From Heloderma charlesbogerti (lineage: Eukaryota > Chordata > Lepidosauria > Squamata > Helodermatidae), in contig JANEZZ010001477.1 in the NCBI GenBank assembly GCA_026122225.1, positions 930,001-994,000 on the forward strand: a DNA stretch of 64,000 bases, in the 5' to 3' direction. Under the pieces are notes generated by a model. The model saw nothing but the letters and a program-made list of their open reading frames with translations, was not told the origin of the DNA and searched no databases. A program made the translations under genes and the position numbers. Shown piece after piece: positions 10,604 to 23,015 of the stretch (position 1 is the first letter of the stretch; each line of letters opens with the position of its first letter).

Positions 10604-12096
10604 GTGAGGTCACCTTCACAAATTACGTTATTAGAATGGGTAGCTTTAGAAGTATCCTAAGGACATCTGGAGTCATCATCTTGATCACATGCATAGATGG
10701 GACCTCTACCCCATCCTTCCCCAACCTGGTGTCCCCAGATGTATTGGACTGCAACTCCTACCATCCCCAGCCAGCATGGCCAGTTGCAATGTTGCTGGGG
10801 ATGATCGGCACTGTGGTCCAAACTGTACAAGGTTGGATGAATCTGATCTAGCCTGTGGTTTTGCCTTAGCCTGTATTAGATGCTTCAGAGGAAATGGGAT
10901 AGTCATAGAACTTACTATCCTATGACTGGCCTTCTTGAAGCCACATTCTACAAAATATCTCGAGAAAAAGCACTTCCCTGAAAAATGCACGCATGCAACT
11001 TCATATATAAATGGTCCTGTGAGACATAATTGTACATATGGGTTTTTTGTCTTCGTTTTTTTGCTACAGGTGATCTGGCTGCACAATTATATACTGTAAC
11101 CTGAATTCACATGTTCACATGTTATGGGGCTCTTTCGTCAACTACGTATCGGCTCTTGGAGAGTATATTTTTCAGCAGACTATACATTATCTTAAACAAA
11201 ATAAAATAAATATTCTCTGCCCAGCTTAGTCTGAAGTGTACAGCTACCCTTATGACATGCAGCCCAGAATCTGAAATCTGCTTTAAAATATGACCTTTTA
11301 AAATATTTATATTAAATTTGTTGGGGAAAGCCCAGAATTCAGGGACTTTCCATCTGTGGTTTGTTTGCCATGATATCTGAACTGGGAACTCTGTCTTGTT
11401 GCTCTCCCAACAAGCCAGGGTCATAAGCCAAGAACAAACCCTGGCTTATTACTCTGGTTTATTAGAAGAGGGACACGCCAAAGTTCAGATGTCACACTAT
11501 GGAAACCACAGACAGGGAATCCCTGGCTTGATTAGCCACTCCTGCTGGGAGAAGAAGCCATGCAGGAGTGATCCAGCAGTACGCATCAGCACACTTGCTC
11601 TCTTACAGAATTCTGGCTTTTGATTATGCTGAACCTGGGCCATGGCCAGAGTGTACAGCCAGGATCTCCAGTGGTCAAGGAGTAAACCTTCTGTTCCAAT
11701 ACACTTTCTTAGTTCCTGGTTTGTCATCTTAACCTTTTGTCCTCGTTGGCCAGCACCTTCATTCCTTGAACTTTGGTGCCTTACTCTGGCTGAATATCCT
11801 GATTATGCAAAAACAAAAATATATTATCAAAAGAATATCTGCTTAGAACACTCATAAGTATGAAAAAAATTGGATTCCGTGGTACGTATTTGAACTTTTT
11901 AGGGTGCAAAAGTTATTCTTGATGTGTTTGTACAAACAATGCTGTCCTTCCTTTGGTACTTCAGGAAGAAACTCTGATTTGAAGTTATAATTTGCATGCA
12001 CAAGCATTTAGCATTTACATTAGCAATCAACATCCATTATTGCTGTTATGTAAAATGTCTAGGGATAATGAGTAATTGCTTTCTTCCTGCTCCTAG
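10604..12096 (+). other. intron w5-w6
   Basis: The intron contains a partial hAT-like MITE at about 10715-10815 and a segment at about 11395-11640 with inverted AAGCCAGGGTCATAAGCC/CCTGGCTTAT-type words. No exon beyond w5 and w6 is seen. Confidence 0.55.
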
Positions 12097-12150
12097 GGAA
12101 TAAGCAAGCTTCAGGAACTTGTGAAACATCATATCTACCCAGCAGGAGCG
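12097..12150 (+). CDS. STAB1: STAB1 exon w6: second FAS1 domain
   Basis: Phase 0, 18 codons, acceptor CTTCCTGCTCCTAG, donor GTAAGG. It encodes ISKLQELVKHHIYPAG, the helix with the conserved tyrosine/histidine-type YH position (HH here) of FAS1 domains. Confidence 0.92.
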
Positions 12151-12301
12151 GTAAGGCATCTCTGTTCCCAGCTTTGTGGGTTCATTTCACCACATTTCCA
12201 AGCAATCACTGCCTTATCAAGACTCTTTGGGCGTTAAAGAAAATAAATGGATGGATCAATGGCTTTCCTGATGCATCTTCAGCTCTTAGGCTTCCTGTAG
12301 G

Positions 12302-12420
12302 GCAGGGATAGGGAACTTCAGACCCTCTAGAAGTTGTTGGACTCCAACTCCCATCAGTTCCAGCCAGCATAGTTAGTGGTCTGAGATTATGGGAAATGTA
12401 GTTCAATGATATCTGGCAGG
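12302..12420 (+). mobile_element. hAT-like MITE, CAGGGGTGGGCAACC family, diverged
   Basis: It starts GGCAGGGATAGGGAAC, has GGACTCCAACTCCCATCAG and the inverse TGGGAAATGTAGTTC, and ends TCTGGCAGGC. The family is a short palindromic element with CAGGGGTGGG-type ends and 8-bp target duplications; see 48605-48739 for the clearest copy. Confidence 0.65.
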
Positions 12421-14012
12421 CTAGCACACTTTTAAAGTTTTATTTATTTAAAGTACACAGTGATATACAACTTTTGAAATAAAAATGAAAGCAAGTGATT
12501 TGCCCTGCCATTTCTCAATTGCCTAATTTTTAAAATTATTTTGTAAACTCATATCCTGATCGTAATGGAACTTGCAGTGGTCTCCCATCCAAAGGACTAA
12601 ACAAGTCCATACTGACTAGGTGTCACCTATAGTATCAGGTGCTCCCAAACCACTCAGTGACTGTACCCTTACTATATGCAAATACTCTGCTGGAATTGAG
12701 GTATGATCACCCAGTCCTTCCAGCCTAATCCTATACATTTTTGCATATACTTCCCACTGAGTGCATGCTTACCTGGAAGTAAGTCCCATTGATAAAAATG
12801 AAACTTGCAAACATCGGGAGGCAAATTTACTGGTAAATACGTTTGGATTGAAACCTTAATTGCTTGGGTGTCAGTAATTTTCCAAGCCATTCATGTGAAT
12901 GGCAGACTGATCTTGAACATGTATACTGGTATATGTGCTTTAAAGGAATTATGACTTTGTGTAGGCAGTATGTTCTTTCCTAACCGTTTATTTCGGATTT
13001 GCTTAAGCAGCTCTTAGAAGTGGTCTGCTGGTTCCTATAATTTTCAGTTAACACAACAACCTGATCCTCTTCATGTTTACTCAGAAGTAAGTTCTGTTAA
13101 TGCCAATGGGATATATTTGCAGTAAGTGTGCATAAGAATATAGCATTAGGGCCAAACTAGATGTGATGAGGGAGAGACATAAAAAGGATCTCCCATGCTG
13201 TGTTTTGGTTTTGAAAGATCAAAGCAGTTATGGGCAAGGCCCTATTTTGCCATTTTCACAGTTGAAATTGCCCCCCCTCCAAAAAAACCCTCTGTCTTCC
13301 AGGAGTGAGGGAGAATTTGTTCAGCTCACATTTTAATATGACCTTACCTAATTTCACACTTTCTAACAATATGCAGACTGAAACTCAATTATCTTTTGAA
13401 ATCCATACTTCTCTGAATTTTCCAATAAAAATGTTGATCCATTTTAAAATGCATATATTAGGGGAAAGTACACACAACAGTGTAAATATTAGTGAAAATA
13501 ATGTTTTAAAATACAATATATTGGGAAATGTGGTTGCAAAAACATATAAGGCAAAATTGTGTACAAAATGTATGTATTAGGAGAAATGCACACAAAAATG
13601 CATACAATTTTTCATCTGAACTTATTACAAAAATTCTCAAAGTACAGGACAAGTGAACTTAATACTGGAAAAAATGAGAGACCGAAATTGACAAGATTCA
13701 TCCATCCTACAGGCCCATTTGCATTGTGGGACAAAATGAAATGGACGCTTGACTATTGTGGCATGACTGTTGTTACTATACAAATGTTACCTAACCAAAC
13801 CTATGATGATCAGGTTTAATTGGTTTGTTCTGCAGCCAGCTAGACTCTATATTTTGCAAGTTGTATTTCTATATAGGAAAACTGCATGATAACTATGGTA
13901 TTGTGATTTATATAATAATTCTAGGTCAAATGGCAACATTTCCTTGGGATAAAGTAAGCACCTGCTCTCTGAAATGGCCTTCCATAGCAGTAACTAGACA
14001 ATAAGGGGCAGT

Positions 14013-14043
14013 GTAGTAGTAGTAGTAGTAGTAGTAGTAGTAA
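14013..14043 (+). repeat. (GTA)n microsatellite
   Basis: About ten GTA units in a row, then TAATTC. It is purely a simple repeat; leucine or tyrosine runs in frames across it are artefacts. Confidence 0.95.
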
Positions 14044-14671
14044 TTCAAATAAGTGGTCCTTTCTATAGCAGCTTTTAGCAAGGCCTTGGGACTTGGATCT
14101 ACTTGCAAAACATAGGCTGCTTCCTATGAAACTCCCCCAAGTTTCGAATGGGTGTTGAGCACAACATGACCGTCTGGTAACCCAGTTGTTTCCTGCAAGC
14201 CAGCCTGCCTCAAACCTGATTCTCAGCTGGTAAATGCCCAAGTTTCCCAGCTGAGAATAAATTTTGGAGGATAGGGAGCAATCTAGCTAAATGCTGCCAG
14301 GCTCCAGCAAGTAGGACAAATATTAGAAACCACGCTGGAGATACTACTCTTAAGTTCACACCGCTACTTTTTATTGGACAATGTACTTTATGATTCTTTC
14401 TTCTTATCCTCCCAGTTTGTGAGTTTAGGCTGTAGATATTCACATATCCAAAGCCACCCAGTGCAACTCACAGCAGAGCAAAGATCTGGATCTCTGTGTC
14501 TAAAAGCTGCACTAGATCCATGGCAGCACATTGCTTCTACAGATTGAGTTCAGCCGGTGCCTAGCATGCTTCCTCGAGTTATCCTCTTTTCTCCCAACAG
14601 TGATATGGATCATGCACATTTGAAATACTTCTCTCCTCAATTCAGAATGATACATTTTGTTGTAATTAGGA

Positions 14672-15230
14672 GAAGGTCCATAGATCAGTGGTAAACCATG
14701 TGTTTTGCACGCAAATGTTCCCAGGTTCAGTTCCTGGCATCTCCAGGTGCGACTGAGAGAGTCTGAAATCCTGGAGAGCTGCTTCTAAGGGCATCTCTAC
14801 ACCAGCCCCAAATCCTGCATTTAAAACGGGGCTTTCTGCTTCTGTTTTAAATGCAGGATCACAACTAACTCCCTTTACACACGCTTCCTTTCCCCCTCCC
14901 CTTCCCCCCTCCTTCTCCCTGTATCTGAGTCTTCCATTGATATCTCTCTCTTCTTGCTGCTTTAACGCTTTTCACGGAGGAAACTGAAGCGGAGTAGGAC
15001 AGGGTAATTTGACAGCTCATTATCTGAAATCAATTTAAAAACGAAACAAAGGGCATTTAGTGCAGGAGATGCCCTGGAGGGTCATGGCAGGGTCGCGGCA
15101 TCATGTAAAGAGCCCACAAACCTCCGTGAAGGAGCAATCTGAATTGCAGGATAAAAGCTCCCTGTGAAGGAGCCCCAAGTCAGTGTATATAGTATTGCAC
15201 TAAACAGACCAACAGTCTCACTCAGTTTGT
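14672..15230 (+). mobile_element. tRNA-derived SINE interrupted by a DNA element
   Basis: The left SINE part (14672-14787) has a diverged tRNA-like head with a B-box-like AGGTTCAGTTCC, then TGGCATCTCCAGG. The right part (15174-15230) resumes with GTCAGTGTATATAGTATTG and CCAACAGTCTCACTCAG, which is the body of the same SINE. The element between them is listed separately, so the SINE is the older insertion. Confidence 0.7.
14788..15173 (-). mobile_element. non-autonomous DNA element, family A
   Basis: It begins GGGCATCTCTACACCAGCC and ends GATAAAAGCTCCCTGTGAAGGAGCCCC. An inner pair of inverted words, TCCTGCATTTAAAAC and GTTTTAAATGCAGGAT, flanks a GCTTTCTGCTTCTG spacer. Opposite-strand relatives lie at 17868-18250 and 27852-28252. 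AAG occurs at both junctions and could be a 3-bp target duplication. There is no coding frame. Confidence 0.65.
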
Positions 15231-15655
15231 AAGTATGTATTTATTTTATTACATTTCTATACCGCCCTATAGCCAAAGCAATCTGGGTTGTTTACAAAGA
15301 TTAGAAACAATGAAAAATACAGTATACAATGTTTTAAAAATCATTTACATAAAAACACAGACAGTACACAGAGATAACACGTATCTAAAAACTAAGCAAT
15401 CAACCATAAAAAAAAAAATCCAGGACCTGATTAAAGCTCATCACGTTCTGCCAAATGCCTGAGATAACAGAAAGGTCTTAACCTGAAAAGATAACAATGT
15501 TGGCGCCAAGTGGGCCTTGTCGGGGACTGGGATGCCACCACTGAGAAGGCCCTCTTCCTTGTTGCTGCCTTCTGATCCACCCTCGGAGGAGGCACCCAGA
15601 GGAGCCTTAGATGCTGAATGTAGTGTGCGGATAGGCTCATGGTATAAAGCAGCTT
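15228..15655 (-). mobile_element. L2-type LINE, 3' end fragment
   Basis: It opens with TATTTATTTTATTACATTTCTATACCGCC, the reverse complement of the usual L2 tail (GGCGGTATAGAAATGTAATAAATA). Further in, GGCCTTGTCGGGGACTGG and GAGAAGGCCCTCTTCC encode, on the minus strand, the C-terminal RT-ORF residues also seen at 57925-58344. Confidence 0.8.
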
Positions 15656-17867
15656 CGTGTATTATTATCAAAACAAATCAAAACTTATCAAAACAAAAAG
15701 CTTAGTTATTTGGCTTTGTTTTCTGCATTGTCCATACTAGGGGAAAGTTAAGCCCAATTCTGTTAGACTATAGCTATTTCCCCATATTGATGCTGCAACT
15801 AGTGCTTGACTTCCCCTTTCAATGAGATAAACTATTATAAAATACATTTACAGCATATGTGAGATCTCTTAGGCCTAGTCCACAGAAACAGTGCATGGGG
15901 TGATAAAACTATTTCTGGACAGGAGGTAAGGGGAATGCTGCATAGTGGAATGTTCAGCCTTTTCAAAAACTGCCATCATGCAGAAAAGTAGCTGTCAGGG
16001 AGAAAACTATTCTTGTTTTCTATGTGCAGAGATTTTTTTTCTCCCATCCGGAAACATTCAGCCATGCAACCATCTACCTGCTATATGAAATTTAAAAGTC
16101 CAAGAACAGTTTTACCACCTCCTTTGCTGTTTGTGTGAATGAGGCTTTAGTTTATTGTAGCCAAATATTAGCTATAATTTGGCTTTGCCTAGTATAGACT
16201 GCAAATGGACAGAATTTTTTTTAAAGCTGTTTGCATTTATTACATGAGATTGATCTTGAAAAGTTAGAGCTGTCTTTCAGCCATATGCATATCCTGCAGG
16301 TGTCTCATAAAAAAAATGAAGTACTGATGTCATTAAAAAAAACAAAACAAAAACTGACATAAAGAAGAAATTCTTGTATAGCGATGTTTGGAATGCTTCA
16401 AATACGCACACACATGCTGTCTCCTCCAGCCCTTTCTATTCCATAGGCATCCAGGTGCTGTTATACATCGTATATTTATATGCAATTTGTCAGTGAGTGG
16501 TTTGGTAATTGAACAGAGTTTTTTTTCTAGGTGGTTGATCAAGGCCTTGATATGAAGCCTAGACGCTTGCTGAAATAGAGGTTTGGGGAAGAAAATGCCC
16601 ACTCAGGGGCACAACTCCAGACGTGTATGCTTTGCCACCCCTAAGCATTCAGACTTGTTGGCATTTAGTTTTAGGAGATGCAATGGATTCTGGAAAAAAC
16701 AGGGAATGCTGGGGGAGAAACCAGCTAATGTAATTTAGGACTATAAATTGCCAGAACTTCTGTGTCAGGAAGAGGGAGAGACAAGATTAACAGAACAGTT
16801 ACAAACTGCCACTAAGGGAGTACCTCCATCCAGTTTGGGTTGGGAAGAGCTGGAACATTCACTTTGAGTAAATAGGACCCTGGGAAGGTACACCAGCCTG
16901 TTGCTTGAAATATAAAGCTGGATGTTTACTCGTAAGTAACGATATACCAGCTTGCCAGTTGAAATGCTGGACTAGGGTGCTTACATAATTTCTAGTAATC
17001 ACTATGTCTAAAACTAAACTGTATTAAATGTCAGCCTTCTAGCTAATTTAAAAGCATCTCAACTATTTTGGGGGGTATACTTTGTGCCCCCTATTTCAAA
17101 GCAGAGGTATACAAACACCCTATTTTCAGAATATCCTAGTAATCAGGATATTTGGGGACTGTGGATTGTATCCAATGGTGTCATTCCACTAGTGCAAATG
17201 ATGTCGCACAAGCACAGGGGTGCAGAACCCCCATCCTGTGGGGGGACCCCAGTCTGGCCTGTGCTGCCTCTTGTGGTTCCTCCAGGGGATGGGGCTTAGG
17301 CTCCAAGCCCTTCACCAAGGAAGCCCCTCAGAGGGCATCCCCACTGCTATCACCAGTCTTGGATCGGAGGTAGCAGGGGGCTGCTGTGTGAGCTGGAGAG
17401 AGTGACTGCTCTTCCCTACATGGGCGAGTTCCAGTGCTCCTCATCTTTGCTGCTATCTCTGTTAGGCCTAAATGCATATTGATTTTCAGTTTTCTGGGTG
17501 GTGTGGAAGGACTTCAGCTATTTTCACCCCTGCCCCCACCCGCCCCATGCATGCTGCCTTTTTGATGGACAGTTCTACAAATGCTCAGTTTTCAGATGCT
17601 TCTGTTAGCAGCCTTGAACTGTGTGTGTACCAAATTTCAGAACTGGGATGGTGCAACATCAAAGCCTCTACAATCTGAGGCCAACAGATCTATCCAAGGG
17701 AATAGATATGATCAACAGTGAATAATAATTCTCAACTGGGCAGAATCTAGATAATAGGTGAAAGCTACTGGGAAAACAATATCCACAGGCAGTTGAAGGT
17801 CTAGAAGGCATTCCTGTTAGCTGCTTGTACCAATCCTGCTTCCATCCTGACTCCTGAGAGACATGGG

Positions 17868-18250
17868 CTTTCTTCACACTGGGCTTTTATCCTATGATTG
17901 AGATTGCTCCTTCACAGAAATTTGCAGGCTCTTTACATGACACCGTGATCATCCAAGGCATCTCCTGCACTAAATGCCCTTTGTTCCATTTTTAAAGAGA
18001 TCGCAGATAATGAGCTATCAAATTACCCCATTGTGTTCCGCTCCGGTTTCCTCCATGAAAAGACGAAAAGCAGCAAGAAGAGGAAGGAGATCAATGAAAG
18101 ATAATGGAAGACTCAGATATGGGGAGAAGGAGGGAGAAGGGGGAGGGGGGAAAGGAAGAGGGTGAAAAAGGGATCGTGATCCTGCATTTAAAATGGAAGC
18201 AGAAAGCCCCTTTTTAAATGCAGGATTTTAGGCTGGTGTAGAGATGCCCA
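17868..18250 (+). mobile_element. non-autonomous DNA element, family A
   Basis: It runs from CTTTCTTCACACTGGGC with TTTTATCCT to AGGCTGGTGTAGAGATGCCCA. It shares TGCAGGCTCTTTACATGA, GGCATCTCCTGCACTAAATG and GATAATGAGCTATCAAATTA with the copy at 27852-28252, and inverted with 14788-15173. There is no open frame of note. Confidence 0.7.
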
Positions 18251-18284
18251 TGCTTTTCGATGGGTGGCTCCTAGCCTGACCAAT

Positions 18285-18490
18285 CAAAACACATTGTGCA
18301 GCTATTCCATCTTTCTCTCCTTGATGGATTTTGTTTGGTAAGAAAAATGAGAGAAGCAGCAGCAGCAGGGAAACATCAGAGGGTCACAAATGGAAGAGGG
18401 CAACATCTGGACACCACCACCCCCAATCCAATTCCATCAATGTGGCAGGGCAATTGCACAATAAAAGCCTTGTCTGGAAAGAGTCCTAGT
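18285..18490 (+). repeat. interspersed repeat, about 170-200 bp
   Basis: CAATCAAAACACATTGTGCAGC ... GGGTCACAAATGGAAGAGG ... ATAAAAGCC matches the segment at 6520-6690 and, more weakly, 20550-20690. I cannot name the family. Confidence 0.6.
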
Positions 18491-18618
18491 GAGAAAGTAG
18501 CCATGTCATTCCAGCCAAGCATTAGGGTTATCAAATGAAAGCAGCTAATGAACAAAAAGTGTTGGTTCAGGATTCAAGCTCTGGACTATGTAAATATAGT
18601 GTCCACCATATTTTCCAG

Positions 18619-18699
18619 GTGAAAGTGGAAAGACTGATGATGATGCCACGTATTCTAACCATGGCAAATCAGATAGTGACAATCCATATCAATGAGGAT
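18619..18699 (+). CDS. STAB1: STAB1 exon w7: second FAS1 domain
   Basis: Phase 0, 27 codons, acceptor CATATTTTCCAG, donor GTAAGT. The peptide PRILTMANQIVTIHINED forms the paired strands before the H2 motif of the FAS1 domain. Confidence 0.93.
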
Positions 18700-19237
18700 G
18701 TAAGTGCTCTCTCCTGTAGCTTAGCGAATTGAAATGAATGTAATGTTAACCCATTTGGTGGGGAAAGCTAAATAAATGTTTGTGATGTTTGACTTGGCCT
18801 CAACTTAATTCCTGCCTCCTGAAGACATTGTTATTTTGAGAGGCCTTCCTTGAGTGACCAGCTGTGGTTTATTAAGTTCAGAATCTGTTTCCTTTTAAAT
18901 GTTTTAATTGTTTAAATATGGTGTTTTATTCTTTTAACTTTGTTGTTCCCCACTCTGAAATCTTTTGCTTTGGAGCAGTATATAAATATTGTAAATAAAT
19001 AAAATAAACAAATAAACTTAATTCCAGAGAGACAGTATAGATTTATGTAAGCGTATGGATCTCCATACATAGCTCCCTCTAGTAGTGAGTGGATGTTTGG
19101 GGGCTTTTCTACTGAAGAAGTAATTAGGCCAAGGTCAATTTACCGACGGGTCTGCCTTGCACAGTTCTGTTTCAACATTGACTTCCTGCCATAGAGTGAG
19201 CACAACCCTGAAACAGAAATTGTTTCTTTTACCACAG

Positions 19238-19399
19238 GGAAGAATTCTGTTGGGGAGTGACCCTGCTGTTGCCTTAAGCAAAACGAATATTTTGGCATCA
19301 AATGGTATTATTCATATGTTGGATGGCATCTTCATTCCTCCATCAGTAATACCCATTCTGCCACACAGGTGCAATGAACGGCATTATAAAGTTGTAGAG
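19238..19399 (+). CDS. STAB1: STAB1 exon w8: end of second FAS1 domain
   Basis: Phase 0, 54 codons, acceptor TTCTTTTACCACAG, donor GTGAGT. It contains ILASNGIIHMLDGIFIPPSV (H2 motif and exit strand), then ILPHRCNERHYKVVE, which leads into the Cys-rich linker. A Sauria-type SINE begins only about 50 bp past its donor. Confidence 0.95.
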
Positions 19400-22300
19400 G
19401 TGAGTCATGTCTGTCTAGTCTTTCTCCTTCTCACCGAAACTCTCCCCACGACCTGAGTTCGATCCCAGCGGAAGTTGGGTCTCAGGTAGGCGGCTCAGGT
19501 CGACTCAGCCTTCCATCCTTCCGAGGTCGGTAAAATGAGTACCCAGCTTGCTGGGGGAAAGGTAGTCACGACTGGGGAAGGCAATGGCAAACCACCCCGC
19601 TACAGTCTGCCATGAAAACGCCAGCGCAAGCGGCGTCCCTCTAGGCATCAGTAATGACCCGGTGCTTGCACAGGAGGAACCTTTCCTTTCCTTATGCTCT
19701 ATGAAAGTCCAGGACTGATGTGAGAAGGCACAATCTTTTCCCAATAAAAGCTCTGTTTTGCTCCCATGAATCCCCTGGGGCTAGGTGGTAATCCCAACCA
19801 CCATTTCCTTGGTGCAGCTTTCCTGCAACTCAGCTGTTTTCCCAAGTGAGTTCCCTTTTTTGACCTGAGCCCAAGAGTCAGATTTTTGGTTTTGTGTGTG
19901 GTTTTATTCTTCCATGTTATACCCATGATATTTATGACTCAGCAGTTTGGCTCTTTGGAAGCCATCCTCATGCAGCTCCTATGAGAGTTGGCTCTTCCTG
20001 TTGATACAGCCGCCGCCAATTGGTTTGATGATATTTCACCATCTCACTTGGAACATCTGCTTCCTGTTGCTTAGATGGAGAAGCAGACAGGGCTTCTAGG
20101 CATGGACATGACACGGTCACTCTGCGATAGTTGTGGCAGCTGCACAAGCAGAAACTCCAATACATGCTTAAAATTGCATTTTATTTATTGATTTGAAAAT
20201 TAAGTCCACTGGAAAAGTTCTCTTCTGGCTTTGTAAATGATGTCCACAGGGAGAGTTAGCTTTCAAAGACATTTGCTACTATTCAGGCAGCATAGAATGT
20301 TTATGAAATAGCACAAAATGTATGCTTAGTAGGAACGGAGCTGCTTCAATTGTTGTTATTATTCATGCTGTGCTGTCAAGATGCGTGGTGCTTCACAGGG
20401 TACAAGAGTACAGGTTGTATGAGAGAGACAACAGAAGAAGGGGAGGGAAGGAAAGGCGGGAGTAAATGGGAAGAATATGCATTATTGTTTAAGAACTCTT
20501 GAGAAGTCTTCCAGTGCTTCCAGCTGGAGGGCTTCTAGCACTATCAACCACAAGGTATTGTGCAGCTGTTCTGTCCTTTCTTCCTTAACAGATTTTCCAT
20601 GGTTTTAAAAAAAAGAGATGGAAGAAGCGGTAGGAAAACACGGGATGGTTTTGAGTAGAAGATGATAGTGTTGTAATTGTGGGAAAAGTAGGAGGAATTT
20701 GGAAGGTCGTGAGCAGAGTTGTGTCACTTTATAACACAAATTTGTGCCATGTGTAGTTTCATAGGGCTTCTCTATGTCAGCAATTTATTGCATGCTCATG
20801 ACTGGCCACTCATGGAAGTTTGCGGGTCCATTACACAACGTTGTTGACATCCAGGGCCCCTCCCGTGCTTTTGCAGGTTTATCCTACTGTAAAAAAAACA
20901 CTGGACTTCATGAGGTCTTTCAAAAACATTTGCAGAATTGGTAGTGTGTAATGCTGCCGTAGCACTATATTGCAGCCACTAGATGACGCTGTCTAAAGGA
21001 AAACATAGGGAAAGTGCTGAAATGGAAGGTTTTGATTCAAACCATGCAGTCTTCTGTGTCTGTCCATGGAGCTGATTGTAATCCCTCAAAGAATCCAGGA
21101 GCAGAAAGCCCCAGTAAGGCAGAGGGATTTTCCATTAATGTGGAGAAGCCTATATACTTGCATTGCATTAGAAGTGGGAGGGAGTGGAGCCCTGCTGTGC
21201 CAGCTTTTTAACAGAAAAAATGTTTAATGAATGTGCACTGGTGAAGGTTCACATTACTTTAACCAGAGGGAAAAAAATTTTTACATAGCAACTGCATAAA
21301 GCCCACCTTTATGTTCCCCTCTCCCCCTCCACTAAAAAATTCTTCAATCCCCTCTGCAAACCAACACAAAAGCCTATGAGCCCTCTGCCACGCATCCCAG
21401 ATTGTTACGTTCACTAGTGCAGTTTGCCTTTCTTAGAGGCCCTTCTGACCTGGAAGTAAACACCATTGACGTCAATGTGACCTATTTCTGAGTAGATATG
21501 TGTATCATCGCATTGTCAGTGAGTAGTTTTTTGAGGCAAGGAAATGCCTCAAGGTAGAGGCAGGAAGAAAGACGGCTTAACCGATTGTGTAGGCTGAAGC
21601 CACTCCCACCAGAATAAGTTATAGTACTGCTAGGTTAGCACACACCAGAATCTATAGTGGATGGAATCCACAAGACGGGGTGGGGCGGGGCAGGGACGGG
21701 GACAGGATAAAAGCAGAAAGCTGGGACATAAGGAGAAAAATAGTGTGAGGAGGAGACTGTTTTGGGGGAGGGTGCCATGTCCTGCGCCAGGGGTTACAAT
21801 GACAGTAATGTGGGAGCCAGACATTACAATGATAGGGAGGAAACCCTCGTCTAGATTGGCACCCTGGCTGCCAGGGTTCTGAATAATTAGAGTAGATTAA
21901 ACCTTTAAGGCTAAAACTGACAACACATTCAGTACATTTAGCAGCAAACAATGTATCTGGAAGCCCCAGCTGCATCTTCTCTGTTGCAAGGCAGTGGGGT
22001 GATTTTCAGGGTAGATGTGACAGGCATTGCTGGTTTCCCTCCAGTTAGGGTTCCCAAATGCAGGTTTACTGTACCAGTGAAGAAAAGTCCTGTGGTGGTT
22101 AGGAACATACAAATCTTGTTACATTCGTTCCATCTGCATTTGCAGACCATCAGGCGTCTTTTGTTTTGTTGTCCGTTCATTGACAGAACTGGATTTTTTA
22201 AAACTAGAATTTAATTCTACTTGGGTTAATTCACAAGTGTGCATTGGTGTGAAAAAATGGCCCGCATGACGTCCACTTAACTATTATGGGCACTGTGGAA

Positions 22301-22498
22301 GGAAAATTATATGAACTTGTTACCATTATTTAAATAAATATCTGTTCTGTTTAAATGGGCATGATGTTAGCAGTCTGCACAGCATCTTTCCTCAAGCCAG
22401 TAGCTGTGATAGCAACTATGAATTGGGTGTATGTTTGACAACACAGTAAATTTTTTAATCATGAAATAAGTCTTCTTATTCTTATTTTTTTATTATAG
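19400..22498 (+). other. intron w8-w9
   Basis: The intron contains the Sauria-type SINE at 19447-19692, a weak relative of the 18285 repeat at 20550-20690, and a family-A-related segment at about 20760-21010 that carries CCACTAGATGACGCTG. Nothing recognisable is seen from about 21.0 to 22.5 kb apart from an old diverged repeat near 21430-21520. Confidence 0.55.
19447..19692 (+). mobile_element. Sauria-type SINE
   Basis: Recognisable body words are GAGGTCGGTAAAATGAGTAC, CCAGCTTGCTGGGGG, CTGGGGAAGGCAATGGCAAA and AATGACCCGGTGCTTGCACA, ending in CCTTTCCTTTCC. AGTTCGATCCC near its start is a Pol III B box. The family is known from squamates and is thought to be mobilised by BovB, which is also present here. 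The tRNA-like head appears 5'-truncated. Confidence 0.85.
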
Positions 22499-22561
22499 GG
22501 ATCTTGTGTTGACTGTGATGCCCTTAATACCAGTGTTTGCCCACCTCAGAGCACAGTTACG
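22499..22561 (+). CDS. STAB1: STAB1 exon w9: Cys-rich linker
   Basis: Phase 0, 21 codons, acceptor TTTTTTTATTATAG, donor GTAAGT. It encodes GSCVDCDALNTSVCPPQST with three cysteines and an NTS sequon. In stabilins this Cys-rich segment follows a FAS1 pair. Confidence 0.95.
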
Positions 22562-23003
22562 GTAAGTAATTCGTATTAATATTTATGGCGATGCTGGTGG
22601 TAGGAGATGCACAATGAGGTCAACATTTCTTTGCAAAGATTCTGCATTTGATAATGGATGAACCCTGATTTAACAACAGATCAACAGATTCCAATAATAG
22701 AATTTGTCAGAAGGTTTGTGGTCCAACTCACAGCAGAATGGCATCAAATGGACAGGGGGTTCACCTGGAGAGTGGGTCCAGAAGGCTTCTCTGATGTCTT
22801 GGGCCATGCTGTGTACATATATCTGCTTCTGGTTCAATGGGGTATGAGATCATCACACCATTCTAGTGCAGCCAGGAGGCATCTGTGCATGTGTGTCGGT
22901 CATGGCCTACAGGCGTGGCCTTCCAAAGGTGTCAGATTCTGCTAAGTTCAGCCACTGAAATCAGGCCTTGGAAATCCAAAAGTGATTCTAGGTGAGACGT
23001 AGA

Positions 23004-23015
23004 AGTTCAGCACAT
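23004..23015 (+). repeat. target-site duplication, left copy (BovB 1)
   Basis: AGTTCAGCACAT is repeated exactly at 26231-26242 on the other side of the BovB element, the expected signature of target-primed reverse transcription. Confidence 0.92.

Larger units (their letters stand above)
12151..18618 (+). other. intron w6-w7, the longest in the window
   Basis: The intron holds: a MITE at about 12302-12420; old diverged repeats near 12720-12800 and 13060-13150; an AT-rich repeat at 13300-13710; a GTA microsatellite at about 14014; a SINE split by a DNA element at 14672-15230; an L2 3' tail at 15228-15655; another copy of the same DNA element at 17868-18250; and a repeat at 18285-18490. I see nothing recognisable between about 15.7 and 17.8 kb. 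Confidence 0.55.
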
